This document shows, in pieces, positions 39,241 through 46,705 of a DNA stretch of 64,000 bases; within the stretch, counting starts at the first letter, position 1, and each line of letters opens with the position of its first letter. The stretch is from Paenibacillus terrigena DSM 21567. GTDB lineage: Bacteria > Bacillota > Bacilli > Paenibacillales > Paenibacillaceae. The notes below the pieces were generated by a model. That model was given only the letters and a program-made list of their open reading frames with translations. It was not told the origin of the DNA and made no database searches. Location of the stretch: NCBI RefSeq assembly GCF_000374845.1, contig NZ_KB895416.1, positions 1-64,000 on the forward strand, given 5' to 3'. The translations under genes and the position numbers were made by a program.

Positions 39241-39384
39241 GGCACGCTGGCGGCGTCCGCAGCGGATATTTCTGTGATGGACAGCCGCCTGAAGCGGGAG
39301 AACAAGCTAACTAACGATTTTCTTGATCACGAGGAAGCCCCGGGATACCGCATTAAATCTACATACGTGCATTTCATCTCCTAA
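39241..39384 (+). pseudogene. Remnant of an unrecognised phage protein
   Basis: An open stretch ending in TAA at 39382 encodes GTLAASAADISVMDSRLKRE and then DFLDHEEAPGYRIKSTYVHF. It looks like the C-terminal end of a real protein but has no start or ribosome site. I do not recognise it. It is the last sequence before the gerE start region. Confidence 0.4.
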
Positions 39385-39395
39385 CGACTGACAAT

Positions 39396-39545
39396 ACTAT
39401 TGAAGGGTAGCGACCATAAAACGAAATTTTTGTTGACGAATCGCGAGCGCGAAGTATTCGAGCTGTTGGTACAAGATAAAACAACGAGAGACATTGCAGG
39501 GCAATTATTTATCAGTGAGAAAACGGTGCGTAATCACATTTCCAA
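39396..39545 (+). pseudogene. gerE: gerE, central segment (interrupted)
   Basis: From TTG 39400 the frame encodes MKGSDHKTKFLLTNRERE, then VFELLVQDKTTRDIAGQLF and ISEKTVRNHIS: the first 50 residues of GerE, the LuxR-type regulator that acts with sigma-K in the mother cell to control late coat genes. After CACATTTCCAA (39535-39545) the sequence changes and stops at TGA 39552. The missing 29 residues are at 42115-42204 in frame. LLT falls at position 11, as in B. subtilis GerE. No ribosome site precedes the TTG here, in keeping with a second break at the 5' end. Confidence 0.9.
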
Positions 39546-39570
39546 GGAGATGTGATTTGAAATAGACGGA

Positions 39571-39921
39571 TTACAATCTCCTTAACAAATAGGATTCGAC
39601 TAATGCAGCAATTCCTGCGACGGCGAACACCACCACAATCGGATTTAGAACGGGGATATAGTAGAATACGGCAACAACAGCCATTGCACACCATATGCCA
39701 GTGCACCAGTGGCAGCTTAGTAGCGTTCCAATCCAATATCGTATTCCGGTTCCTTGAATGCTCGTTTCGCGAATGATTGTCCCCTGATCATCGGTCGTGT
39801 AAGTCACGGAGATAAATGGTTTCCGTAGAAATTCCATGATATCATCATATACAATTAGATGGGTCAAACGAAATGAAGCCAGCGCCAGAATAAGCAACTC
39901 TAACCAGTTCAGTTCGATCAA
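39571..39921 (-). CDS. DUF1360 membrane protein carried by the element
   Basis: This encodes 116 residues. An N-terminal hydrophobic helix (ELLILALASFRLTHLIVYD) is followed by a polar loop, a CHWCTGIWCAMAVVAVFYY segment with three Cys, and a C-terminal helix. This is the layout of DUF1360 (YngL-like) proteins, whose members occur mainly in endospore formers and have no settled function. The start is TTG with GAGGG about nine bases upstream. It lies next to the left attachment site and reads toward it. Because it is one of few genes kept in a very small element, it may be useful cargo, possibly in sporulation. Confidence 0.75.
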   Translation of the reverse strand: MIELNWLELLILALASFRLTHLIVYDDIMEFLRKPFISVTYTTDDQGTIIRETSIQGTGIRYWIGTLLSCHWCTGIWCAMAVVAVFYYIPVLNPIVVVFAVAGIAALVESYLLRRL

Positions 39922-39992
39922 TTGTCATAACCCTCTCTCTTAACGATATGGCAGCTATTTCACTATTTTTATGAACATGTCAATTTCGTCCA

Positions 39993-40020
39993 ACCTCATT
40001 GTCGAATCTATCATAGGATA
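39993..40020 (+). promoter_or_regulatory. Possible sigma-K-like promoter inside the element
   Basis: CATAGGATA at 40012-40020 matches the sigma-K -10 pattern CATA-N3-TA, with AC at 39993 about 17 bp upstream as a -35. It would drive the 49-residue ORF. A second weak CATAAGGTG lies at 40319. Such short motifs occur by chance, so this is tentative. Confidence 0.3.
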
Positions 40021-40052
40021 TACAAAGATTTGAAATCGGAGGTGACTGGCAA

Positions 40053-40202
40053 ATGTGTTTCTGTCATTCAGTGAACAACGTGAATAAGGGCAAGGGCGTC
40101 GTCGAAGTTTTTCATAAAGGCCCAAAAGTACAAGCACCTCAACCTATTGGAGTGACTGCTAGAAAATTACAAGGCGTCGTCGTATTACCACAGCATAAAT
40201 AA
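40053..40202 (+). CDS. 49-residue small protein in the gerE element
   Basis: A well-placed GGAGGTG lies nine bases before ATG 40053, and a strong terminator follows the stop, so this looks like a real gene despite its size. The peptide begins MCFCHSVNNVNKGKG, continues VVEVFHKGPKVQAPQPIG and ends VVVLPQHK. It is basic, with two early Cys, and has no membrane segment. I do not recognise it. With the sigma-K-like motif upstream, it could be a spore-associated protein or part of recombination control. Confidence 0.55.
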   Translation: MCFCHSVNNVNKGKGVVEVFHKGPKVQAPQPIGVTARKLQGVVVLPQHK

Positions 40203-40259
40203 TCGTACTACAAGCTATGCAATCGGAACTGAAGTGTGAAAGATATATCGTCGGTATTG

Positions 40260-40293
40260 CCGGAGAAGGAAATCGTCCTTCTCCGGTTTTTTT
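40260..40293 (+). terminator. Strong terminator inside the element
   Basis: CCGGAGAAGGA pairs perfectly with TCCTTCTCCGG around a 5-base loop and is followed by seven T. It separates the 49-residue gene from the recombinase unit. Confidence 0.92.
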
Positions 40294-40346
40294 CTGTCAT
40301 AAGACAATCTGGGTGATCCATAAGGTGTACTTGAGGTGATGCCTGG

Positions 40347-40490
40347 ATGGAACCTAAACCAATTAAAATTGTGTTCAAGGAATGTGCTCGAGAGAGTTCA
40401 CTGGAACAAATCTTGGATGAACTTGTGAAGGACGCCGTCAAAAGAATTGTGATGAAGTATGAGCATATCGTCCTCCAAGATGAGCAATAA
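40347..40490 (+). CDS. 47-residue protein upstream of the recombinase (candidate directionality factor)
   Basis: GAGGTG lies eight bases before ATG 40347 and the gene ends 26 bp before the recombinase start. The peptide, beginning MEPKPIKIVFKECARESSLE and continuing QILDELVKDAVKRIVMKYEH, is predicted helical and charged. Large serine recombinases need a small partner protein to excise; in SP-beta that is SprB, made in the mother cell. Position, size and cotranscription make this the best candidate here, but there is no recognisable homology, so the role is an inference. Confidence 0.55.
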   Translation: MEPKPIKIVFKECARESSLEQILDELVKDAVKRIVMKYEHIVLQDEQ

Positions 40491-40516
40491 TCTTTGACTG
40501 GGTGGTGTCTAGTCCT

Positions 40517-42091
40517 ATGAAAGACGAAACCGCGATATACGTAAGGGTATCGACCATGAAGGATTCGCAAAAAGACAGCCCTGAGCATCAGCTGGGAATC
40601 TGTGAAGAGAAAGCGAACGCTCTACATTTACATGTGAAATTTATTTACGAAGACCGAGATACGGGGACATCCATTGTGGCACGGAATGAAATTCAGAGGC
40701 TAATCGCCGATGCGAAACATGGAAGGATTAAGAATATCATCTTTGCTTCACTCTCTCGGTTTTCAAGGGATACACTAGATTCTTTGAACCTAAAGAGAGT
40801 TCTCGTGGATGCTCTGGGTATAAGATTAATATCCATCGAAGAAGGGTATGACTCGGCGAAAGATAATGACGAATTGAAATTTCAAATTATTTCCGCAGTG
40901 AATCAAAAGTTGAGTGAACAAATTAGCTTGTCATCCAAACGGGGGATTCGTCAGTCTGCGTTAAAGGGGAATTTTACAGGAAGCATTACGCCTTATGGAT
41001 ACAAGAAAGTCATGATCGGAAATCGTAAGACACTAACCCCGGACGATGAGACCAAATCGGTCGTACAAATGATATACAAACTATATACAACGGATAAATT
41101 GGGTGTGAAGGCGATTGTGAACTATTTAAATGAAAAGGAGATACCTTCTCACAAAGCTGGCGTATGGGGGATCTCTAGTGTTCAAAGAATACTAATGAAC
41201 GAAGTGTATACGGGGAATAACGTGTTTAGTAAATACGAGATGAAGAAGATCTACAATGACATTAATAATATGGCAGACAGGTCTAAGAAACAAGTGCAGC
41301 GCGATAAAGAAACTTGGGAACGAAGTGCCTTTAAGACACATGAGCCAATTATTGAAGATGAGACATTTCATCGCGCACAGGAAATACGTTTACAACGCAG
41401 CGGAGGAGCAAGAGGGGGTATTCGTAACCGAGTGAATCTATTTGCAGGCATCATCTTCTGTACACATTGCGGGTCAGCGATGGTCATGATGAAATCAAAT
41501 GGGAGCAAGTCCAGAAAAGAAATTCGAGAATACCGGTACCTTATTTGCTCAACGCGTCGTAGGCAAGGGGAGAAGGGGTGTGTGAATAATCTATCGTTGC
41601 CTTACGACAATGTACGTCATGTCATATTAGATGAAATAAGTCAGAAACTAAAAATAGCTGTTCCTATCGAGACAATTGTGAATGACAGCATACAGAGAAT
41701 CAAGAAGAACAATATTGCAGAAGAAACTAAAGGTAAGGAGACAAAAAGACTCGAGAAAGCCATAGATACCAACCGGAATTTATTATTTCAATTAAGGAAG
41801 CAAAAGATGCTAGATGATCTAGACGAACAGCAGTATTCGTATGAAAAGGAAATGTACGAGCGAGAAATAGGCAGTATGCAACAACGGTTAGATCATATAA
41901 AAGGCGTGAATGAAGAGACACTTAACCTTCATGTTATACGTGAAGAGATTCGCACGGCCATTCATGAACTTGTTGAGCTTCGATTTGACAATCAGGATCC
42001 ATTACGGCTGATTCTAAATACATTGATCAAACAAATCACGGTGAATGTTACGGGTGAGGTTGAAATCCAAACGCCATTAGCCCTGGTGTGA
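40517..42091 (+). CDS. Large serine recombinase
   Basis: This encodes 524 residues. The N-terminal resolvase domain has AIYVRVSTMKDSQKDSPEHQ with the nucleophilic Ser near residue 12, and FASLSRFSRDTLDS near 75. The recombinase domain follows (about 150-270, PYGYKKVMIGNRKTL). The zinc ribbon has CTHCGSAMVMM and CSTRRRQGEKGC (about 314-360). A long Lys/Glu-rich coiled coil occupies about 390-470. ATG 40517 is about nine bases after GGGTGGTG. All key residues are present, so it should be active. It sits just inside the right attachment site of the 2.58-kb element and is the likely agent of its insertion and excision. Similar enzymes excise skin and SP-beta in the mother cell. Confidence 0.93.
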   Translation: MKDETAIYVRVSTMKDSQKDSPEHQLGICEEKANALHLHVKFIYEDRDTGTSIVARNEIQRLIADAKHGRIKNIIFASLSRFSRDTLDSLNLKRVLVDALGIRLISIEEGYDSAKDNDELKFQIISAVNQKLSEQISLSSKRGIRQSALKGNFTGSITPYGYKKVMIGNRKTLTPDDETKSVVQMIYKLYTTDKLGVKAIVNYLNEKEIPSHKAGVWGISSVQRILMNEVYTGNNVFSKYEMKKIYNDINNMADRSKKQVQRDKETWERSAFKTHEPIIEDETFHRAQEIRLQRSGGARGGIRNRVNLFAGIIFCTHCGSAMVMMKSNGSKSRKEIREYRYLICSTRRRQGEKGCVNNLSLPYDNVRHVILDEISQKLKIAVPIETIVNDSIQRIKKNNIAEETKGKETKRLEKAIDTNRNLLFQLRKQKMLDDLDEQQYSYEKEMYEREIGSMQQRLDHIKGVNEETLNLHVIREEIRTAIHELVELRFDNQDPLRLILNTLIKQITVNVTGEVEIQTPLALV

Positions 42092-42114
42092 AAAAATCAT
42101 GGTGTATTTCAAAC

Positions 42115-42204
42115 CACATTTCCAATGTAATGCAGAAACTCAATGTAAAGGGTCGTTCGCAAGCGGTTGTCGAGTTGATCAAGCTTGGGGAGCTAAAAAT
42201 TTAG
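42115..42204 (+). pseudogene. gerE: gerE, 3' segment (interrupted)
   Basis: From the core CACATTTCCAA the frame reads HISNVMQKLNVKGRSQAVVE, then LIKLGELKI and TAG at 42202. This is the C-terminal half of the GerE helix-turn-helix, including the final helices. It continues exactly from residue 45 onward of the segment ending at 39545. It has no start of its own. Reconstituted with that segment it gives 74 residues, the length of B. subtilis GerE. Confidence 0.92.
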
Positions 42205-42279
42205 TTGAGCTTGTTATGCTCTAATTGGCCTTCTTTGCCTTTGTTTCCTTAGGGAACAAGGGTGGGAAGGTTCTTTGAT

Positions 42280-42531
42280 TTAGTCCCTTGGATAATCAAT
42301 TCTCATAATATCCATAAAGGGAACTTTTATTGTCTCGCTTCCTTGTTCAACATGAACTTTACTGGTTCTTGAATCTAGATGGACAATCTGTCCACGAGCT
42401 TGTTCTTCCCATCCCCATACCGTAAGTAATACCTCTGATTTTTCATGAAAAGCTTCAGTAATTTGATTTCCTAACTCCTCTAACACAAATTCATCACGTG
42501 TTGGACGTTTTGGGATTTTTGTTTTTGCCAT
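42280..42531 (-). CDS. YolD-like family protein
   Basis: This encodes 83 residues of the YolD-like family: a basic N-terminus (MAKTKIPKRPTRDEF), then a beta-rich domain with GWEEQARGQIVHLDSRTSKV and VPFMDIMRIDY. Family members commonly neighbour UvrX/DinB-type polymerases and are often SOS-linked; no polymerase is beside it here. AGGAGG lies upstream of ATG 42531. It reads leftward, convergent with gerE. Its function is not established. Confidence 0.82.
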   Translation of the reverse strand: MAKTKIPKRPTRDEFVLEELGNQITEAFHEKSEVLLTVWGWEEQARGQIVHLDSRTSKVHVEQGSETIKVPFMDIMRIDYPRD

Positions 42532-42545
42532 TATGTTTGTCCTCC

Positions 42546-42574
42546 TGATACAGTTCTAATTAGAATAGGTATCA
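42546..42574 (-). promoter_or_regulatory. Inverted repeat before the yolD-like gene
   Basis: TGATAC and GGTATCA flank a central CTAATTAG palindrome, forming a 29-bp symmetric site, with another TATCA nearby. It overlaps the region expected for the promoter or leader. No matching regulator is recognised. Confidence 0.4.
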
Positions 42575-42598
42575 ATTGTATCATATTTTAAGATAAAT

Positions 42599-42628
42599 AA
42601 GAGCCCCTCGCACTTGCAGAGAAGGCTC
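42599..42628 (-). terminator. Leftward terminator after the AraC sensor gene
   Basis: On the minus strand GAGCCTTCTC pairs with GAG-GGGCTC and is followed by TTATTT. Confidence 0.65.
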
Positions 42629-42689
42629 CTTCACACGTAGACATAGACAGTTATACGGCGCTTTCTGTATCTTGTTCTCTAGTTCCACC

Positions 42690-44915
42690 TTAAATCGCCA
42701 TCTGCATATACTCATCCGGCTTAATCCCCTCATACCGGGTAAAAGCCCTCTTGAACGAGTATACATTCTCATACCCCACCCGAAGCGCGATCGCATCGAT
42801 GGCGCATTTCTTCTCCCGAAGCAACTCTTTTGCCATTTCCATCCGCAGACGGCATAGATAATCATAAAAATTGATCCCGGTTACCTCTTTAAAAATCTTT
42901 GAGACGTTCGACGTCGACATTTGGAACATTTCGGCTAGCTTTTTAAGCGATACGTCGGCACTTGTATAGTTCTCATTGACATATTGCAGCAATTTGCTGC
43001 CAACCTCCATCGTGGAGGAGGTGTTCGAATACCGATTTCTCTCACAGATTAGCGTCCCTACTTCATAGACATAGCTCCACATCGCAATGGTGTTCCCCGC
43101 ACTAACCATACTGGCGAATTGTTTGGCATAAATGCCCGTATCGAGATTCACCTCGTGAAGCACGCGGAGCATCGTTTCCATCAGTAACGAGACCAGTCGA
43201 ACCGTACTGTGATCCGATAGTTGACGTTTCTCATTCTCGCTACTAATCTCTTGCAGTATGTGCATGGACGTATCCAGATTGCCAACTTTCAGATTGTTGA
43301 TCAGCTGCACTTCCCAGTCGGTCGGATAGTAGTAATCGACTTCGTCCAGTATCTCTTCCTGCATCGTACGGATATGCCCGCGTGAAAATAATAGATACTG
43401 CAATTGTTCATGGGCTGCGTAATAGGATTTGCTAATGCCGACAAGACCTTGCTCCACGGTACCATGCAAGACGTCCAGATGAAATCCGCAGTTCTGTTCA
43501 ATTTCAGCTGCAACTTCGGAGGCAATCTGTTCGATCATCCCATCGTCTCCAAAACGATTATCGGAGGATACAATCAGCGCTTTGTCCGCGTTGGTGATCT
43601 CGAACAGCTCATAGTCCAGGCGATAATGCTGCATGACTTTCTCGACGACCAGCATCGTGATCATCTCTATTTTTCGAATTTTAGCAATATCGGTAACCTC
43701 GTGAATGCCGTGAAGGCTGACCAGCATTGTGCAATAGAACATGTCCTCGTTGTAACGGATCCCGAATTTTGCAAGTCCGTTGATGTGCTGATCCTCTGGA
43801 AAATAACCTTTTAACAAACGAAGAAACATATTCGATCTGGCAGCGCTTTCAAATGCCTGCATGGATTGTTGAAGCTCCAGGTTCTCATGCAGCAATCGGT
43901 CAATTGATTTCTCGATATAGTTATACTCGGAACCGGAGGCGGTTCCATTCCTCTCATCGTCGTACCGAACAGCAACTGAGAGCTTGTTCAGCAGGGCGTG
44001 AAGCGGGCGATAGGTGATGCGAGTTAACACAAAGGCCGAGCAGGTGCCAACGGCGATCGATATAAGAATGGCCAGCAAGGAGCTGAATAGATTATGGATC
44101 CATACCCCACTGCTGTCCGTATAGGAGATGCTGTATTGCCATTCACTCGCTTGAGATGGCAGATCAATCGTATAAGCTCTTTCGCTACCACTTTGCACGT
44201 CTGAAGTGCTCTGTGTTTGCTTATATACGCTTGAACGATGTGCAGAAATGGAGATATCTTTAAACTCGGTACCTGCGAAACGATGCATATAATCCGAGAA
44301 GTAAGCGCTATCAATATAAAGAACCAAAACAGCTCGCGGTTGATTCACGACCTCTAAGCTTTGAAGGACAGGAATAACGCGTTTTTTGATATCCCATAGC
44401 TCCAAGGCGACCGGCTGCATAATTTTGAAATCGGCTGTGGAACTTTGCATCGTGTGCTGTGTGGCTGGGTCGAATACAGCGACATGCGAGAAGAAATCGT
44501 CTGCTTGGAAATTGCCAATGGAAGACAGGACCCATTGCTTCTCAGGGAAAAAAACCATGCCGAAGGAGAGAATGCCCATGGAATTCACATCATTGTCCAG
44601 GTCTTTCCGAAGCTCAATCATTTTTAATAAATCGAATTCCTGATCATACACGTTCGTATTTTGCATGAGTTTTCTAACCCATGTTTTGCTGCTCATCGTT
44701 TTGCCGAATTGTTTGAGTTCATTTAATTTGTTGTCTACCATATCCGCGATCCGCTTGGCATCCGACGCATGTTTGTCATATTGCTGACGCTGTTCCTCCA
44801 GGATGTTCCGATGTGCGTTCAAGCTACTAAAGATGATGATGGGAATAATCAGGATGGCGGTGTAGGACATAAATATATTTCGAAACGTGCGGTTTCCGAA
44901 TCTTTTCTTATCCAA
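42690..44915 (-). CDS. Membrane-bound AraC-family sensor regulator
   Basis: This encodes 741 residues. A first transmembrane helix (SYTAILIIPIIIFSSLN, about 14-32) is followed by an extracellular Cache-like sensor of about 250 residues, a second helix near 285-310 (LLAILISIAVGTCSAFVLT) and a long cytoplasmic part. The C-terminus has an AraC DNA-binding domain (about 645-741: SADVSLKKLAEMFQMSTSNV and CAIDAIALRVGYENVYSFKR). This one-component layout is common next to oligosaccharide importers in Paenibacillus. TTG 44915 is the start, with AAGGAGGG six bases before. It probably senses a sugar outside the cell and activates the importer genes that precede it on the same strand. Confidence 0.85.
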   Translation of the reverse strand: MDKKRFGNRTFRNIFMSYTAILIIPIIIFSSLNAHRNILEEQRQQYDKHASDAKRIADMVDNKLNELKQFGKTMSSKTWVRKLMQNTNVYDQEFDLLKMIELRKDLDNDVNSMGILSFGMVFFPEKQWVLSSIGNFQADDFFSHVAVFDPATQHTMQSSTADFKIMQPVALELWDIKKRVIPVLQSLEVVNQPRAVLVLYIDSAYFSDYMHRFAGTEFKDISISAHRSSVYKQTQSTSDVQSGSERAYTIDLPSQASEWQYSISYTDSSGVWIHNLFSSLLAILISIAVGTCSAFVLTRITYRPLHALLNKLSVAVRYDDERNGTASGSEYNYIEKSIDRLLHENLELQQSMQAFESAARSNMFLRLLKGYFPEDQHINGLAKFGIRYNEDMFYCTMLVSLHGIHEVTDIAKIRKIEMITMLVVEKVMQHYRLDYELFEITNADKALIVSSDNRFGDDGMIEQIASEVAAEIEQNCGFHLDVLHGTVEQGLVGISKSYYAAHEQLQYLLFSRGHIRTMQEEILDEVDYYYPTDWEVQLINNLKVGNLDTSMHILQEISSENEKRQLSDHSTVRLVSLLMETMLRVLHEVNLDTGIYAKQFASMVSAGNTIAMWSYVYEVGTLICERNRYSNTSSTMEVGSKLLQYVNENYTSADVSLKKLAEMFQMSTSNVSKIFKEVTGINFYDYLCRLRMEMAKELLREKKCAIDAIALRVGYENVYSFKRAFTRYEGIKPDEYMQMAI

Positions 44916-44959
44916 ATGTGTCCCTCCTTCGGCATGGAATCCATCAAGATCAATGAAAG

Positions 44960-44999
44960 AAAATGGCAGTCCATCATGTTGTGTGAGGTCTGCCATTTT
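44960..44999. terminator. Hairpin between sugar-binding protein and sensor genes
   Basis: AAAATGGCAG and CTGCCATTTT form a perfect 10-bp stem with T-rich sequence on both strands. It probably reduces read-through from the binding-protein gene into the sensor gene. Confidence 0.7.
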
Positions 45000-45014
45000 C
45001 CTTTTTTTGTAACG

Positions 45015-46670
45015 TTACTGGATGCTGTTGTACCTGTCAAGCAATTGTTGATCGATTTCAATCAATTGGTCGAGGCCAAGCTTTTTCAGTTCCGCGATAT
45101 ATTGATCCCAGTCATCAAGCGATTTTTGACCTAACGCCAGCTTTGTTGCAAGCTCCGTGGAGTAAGTGTTCAGGTTCGTCAATATTTTGGTCTTCGTCTC
45201 TAATTGCTTGTCATCCGGAATCGCTAAGAAGTTGTTGTTCATGTTGACATAATACGGCTTGTAGGTCAGGACTTGCAGTTCATTATCCGCTTTATATTTC
45301 GGCGCACTGGAAAGCTCGTACTCCAGGTTGGAGAACTGCACGCGCGGGAAGACGGTATCGCCGAGCAGCATGTTGCCCGTCACCTGTTTCGTTTTCGCTA
45401 ATTCTTCCGCCGGTCCGTTGTTCAGATATACTTTTGCACCGTTGCTCTCGACTTTATAGGTCTGTCCTTCAATGCCCCAGAACATCAGATCCGCATATTT
45501 CTCTGAGTAGACCATATCGAAGAATTTAATGGCTGCCGCGGGGTCTTTGCAATCTTTTGTAATGGCATATTTATTGAAAATAAGGAAGTGAGGCTCCTGT
45601 TGCATGGCTGGCGTGATTCCCTCAACAGCCTTCAGCGGCATGAGCGGCAGGAATTCGCCTCCGCCTTTAATTGTCGGTTCTTGATAATTCTCCAAATTAT
45701 AGTCGTGCAGGGAAGCTATTTGATTATCCGTCATTTTCTGTTGATTCTGCTCACCTGTCGCTTCAATGAGGCTTGTATCGAGCACGCCTTCCTTTACGAG
45801 CCGCTGCATATAGCGGAAGTAATCCTTAACGCCTTCTTGATACCATGGAGATACGATTTTTTTGTTCTCGACATCAACGGCTGTAATGCCCGAACCTAGC
45901 CCGAACCATTGGGCGATCGCACCCGTGAATTGACCAGGATAATTGTAGGCGAGCACCTCGTCCTGTTTGCCGTTGCCATTGGCATCAAGCGCTCTGAATT
46001 TCTTGAGTGTCTCCAGATATTCATCAGCCGTTGTCGGAACGGGGAGATTGAGCTTTTCAAGCCAATCTTTGCGGATGAGCATCGTAAGGGAGACCGGCGC
46101 CGGATCTTTGCCTTGGTATGTCTTTTTGTGCAGATTGCTGAACCAGTACATTTTGCCGTCCGGAGAGGTCGTCGATTTTCTCGCGTAAGGGAACTCTTGG
46201 TCGTACATTTTCTTGATGTTGCCGTTGCTGTACTTCTCGATGAGAGGGTTCAGGTCGAGCAGCACGCCTTGCTTCGCAAGGTTTAGCACGGTTGTATTAT
46301 CCAGCTTCGAGATGTTCACGATGTCAGGCAGATTGGATCCCGACGCCATTCTTGTCTTGAGCACCACTTCATATTGTTCTGCAGGGACAAATTCGTTGTC
46401 CAGCTCGAGTCCTTCATTCTTCAGCAGCTTGTCGATCTCGCTCCATACCGGGTAATTCTCGCGATCATCGTATTTAATATATTTGTTAATGCCGGCGGGG
46501 CCGAGCATTTTTAGTTTCGTAACCTTCTGTTCGGAAGAAGTGGTGCTGCCGTTGCCTTCCTGCTTCGTGCCGCTCGCGTCATTATCGGTTTTGCTGCTGC
46601 AAGCAGCGACGGATCCGACGAGCAACACAGCCGTCAACCCGGATAGAAATGTTCTTTTCCAAAGCTTCAT
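45015..46670 (-). CDS. Oligosaccharide-binding lipoprotein (LplA-like)
   Basis: This encodes a 551-residue lipoprotein with signal and lipobox VAAC, followed by a Ser/Thr-rich linker. The mature part has the family-1 solute-binding fold, including RKDWLEKLNLPVPTTADEY and DANGNGKQDE, features of the LplA/YtcQ group that binds oligosaccharides of plant or microbial polysaccharides. The two permease genes precede it on the same strand. The final ATPase is expected elsewhere (MsmX). The downstream sensor regulator and the divergent DUF4855 protein complete a polysaccharide utilisation set. The exact sugar cannot be told. Confidence 0.88.
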   Translation of the reverse strand: MKLWKRTFLSGLTAVLLVGSVAACSSKTDNDASGTKQEGNGSTTSSEQKVTKLKMLGPAGINKYIKYDDRENYPVWSEIDKLLKNEGLELDNEFVPAEQYEVVLKTRMASGSNLPDIVNISKLDNTTVLNLAKQGVLLDLNPLIEKYSNGNIKKMYDQEFPYARKSTTSPDGKMYWFSNLHKKTYQGKDPAPVSLTMLIRKDWLEKLNLPVPTTADEYLETLKKFRALDANGNGKQDEVLAYNYPGQFTGAIAQWFGLGSGITAVDVENKKIVSPWYQEGVKDYFRYMQRLVKEGVLDTSLIEATGEQNQQKMTDNQIASLHDYNLENYQEPTIKGGGEFLPLMPLKAVEGITPAMQQEPHFLIFNKYAITKDCKDPAAAIKFFDMVYSEKYADLMFWGIEGQTYKVESNGAKVYLNNGPAEELAKTKQVTGNMLLGDTVFPRVQFSNLEYELSSAPKYKADNELQVLTYKPYYVNMNNNFLAIPDDKQLETKTKILTNLNTYSTELATKLALGQKSLDDWDQYIAELKKLGLDQLIEIDQQLLDRYNSIQ

Positions 46671-46705
46671 GGACGAATTCCCCCTATAATTAAATGTTTA
46701 TACTT

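Larger units (their letters stand above)
13248..39410 (+). mobile_element. Putative 26-kb integrated element bounded by copies of the gerE start
   Basis: The direct repeat ACTATTGAAGGGTAG lies at 13248-13262 and 39396-39410. A tyrosine recombinase begins 139 bp inside the left copy, and prophage remnants (head-tail connector fragment, holin, endolysin fragment, ArpU regulator) lie inside the right copy, a typical layout of an integrated phage. The interior is dominated by the peptidoglycan-sugar locus, which is unusual cargo. Alternatives are a decayed prophage into which host genes were moved by rearrangement, or coincidence of the repeat. The recombination event itself is inferred. Confidence 0.5.
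39535..42125 (+). mobile_element. 2.58-kb serine-recombinase element inserted in gerE
   Basis: The direct repeat CACATTTCCAA lies at 39535-39545 and 42115-42125, exactly at the break in gerE, so the element is 2580 bp. It carries a DUF1360 gene (leftward), a 49-residue ORF, a 47-residue ORF and a 524-residue large serine recombinase. Joining the element ends gives an attP in which TTTCAAACCACAT and ATGTGATTTGAAA are inverted arms with one mismatch, the symmetry expected of a serine-integrase site. The integration is read directly from the sequence; developmental excision is inference from known systems. Confidence 0.9.

Noticed and set aside
39535-42125. Group II intron or insertion sequence as the cause of the gerE break
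   Set aside because: No reverse transcriptase or DDE transposase is encoded; a large serine recombinase and an 11-bp core are present instead.
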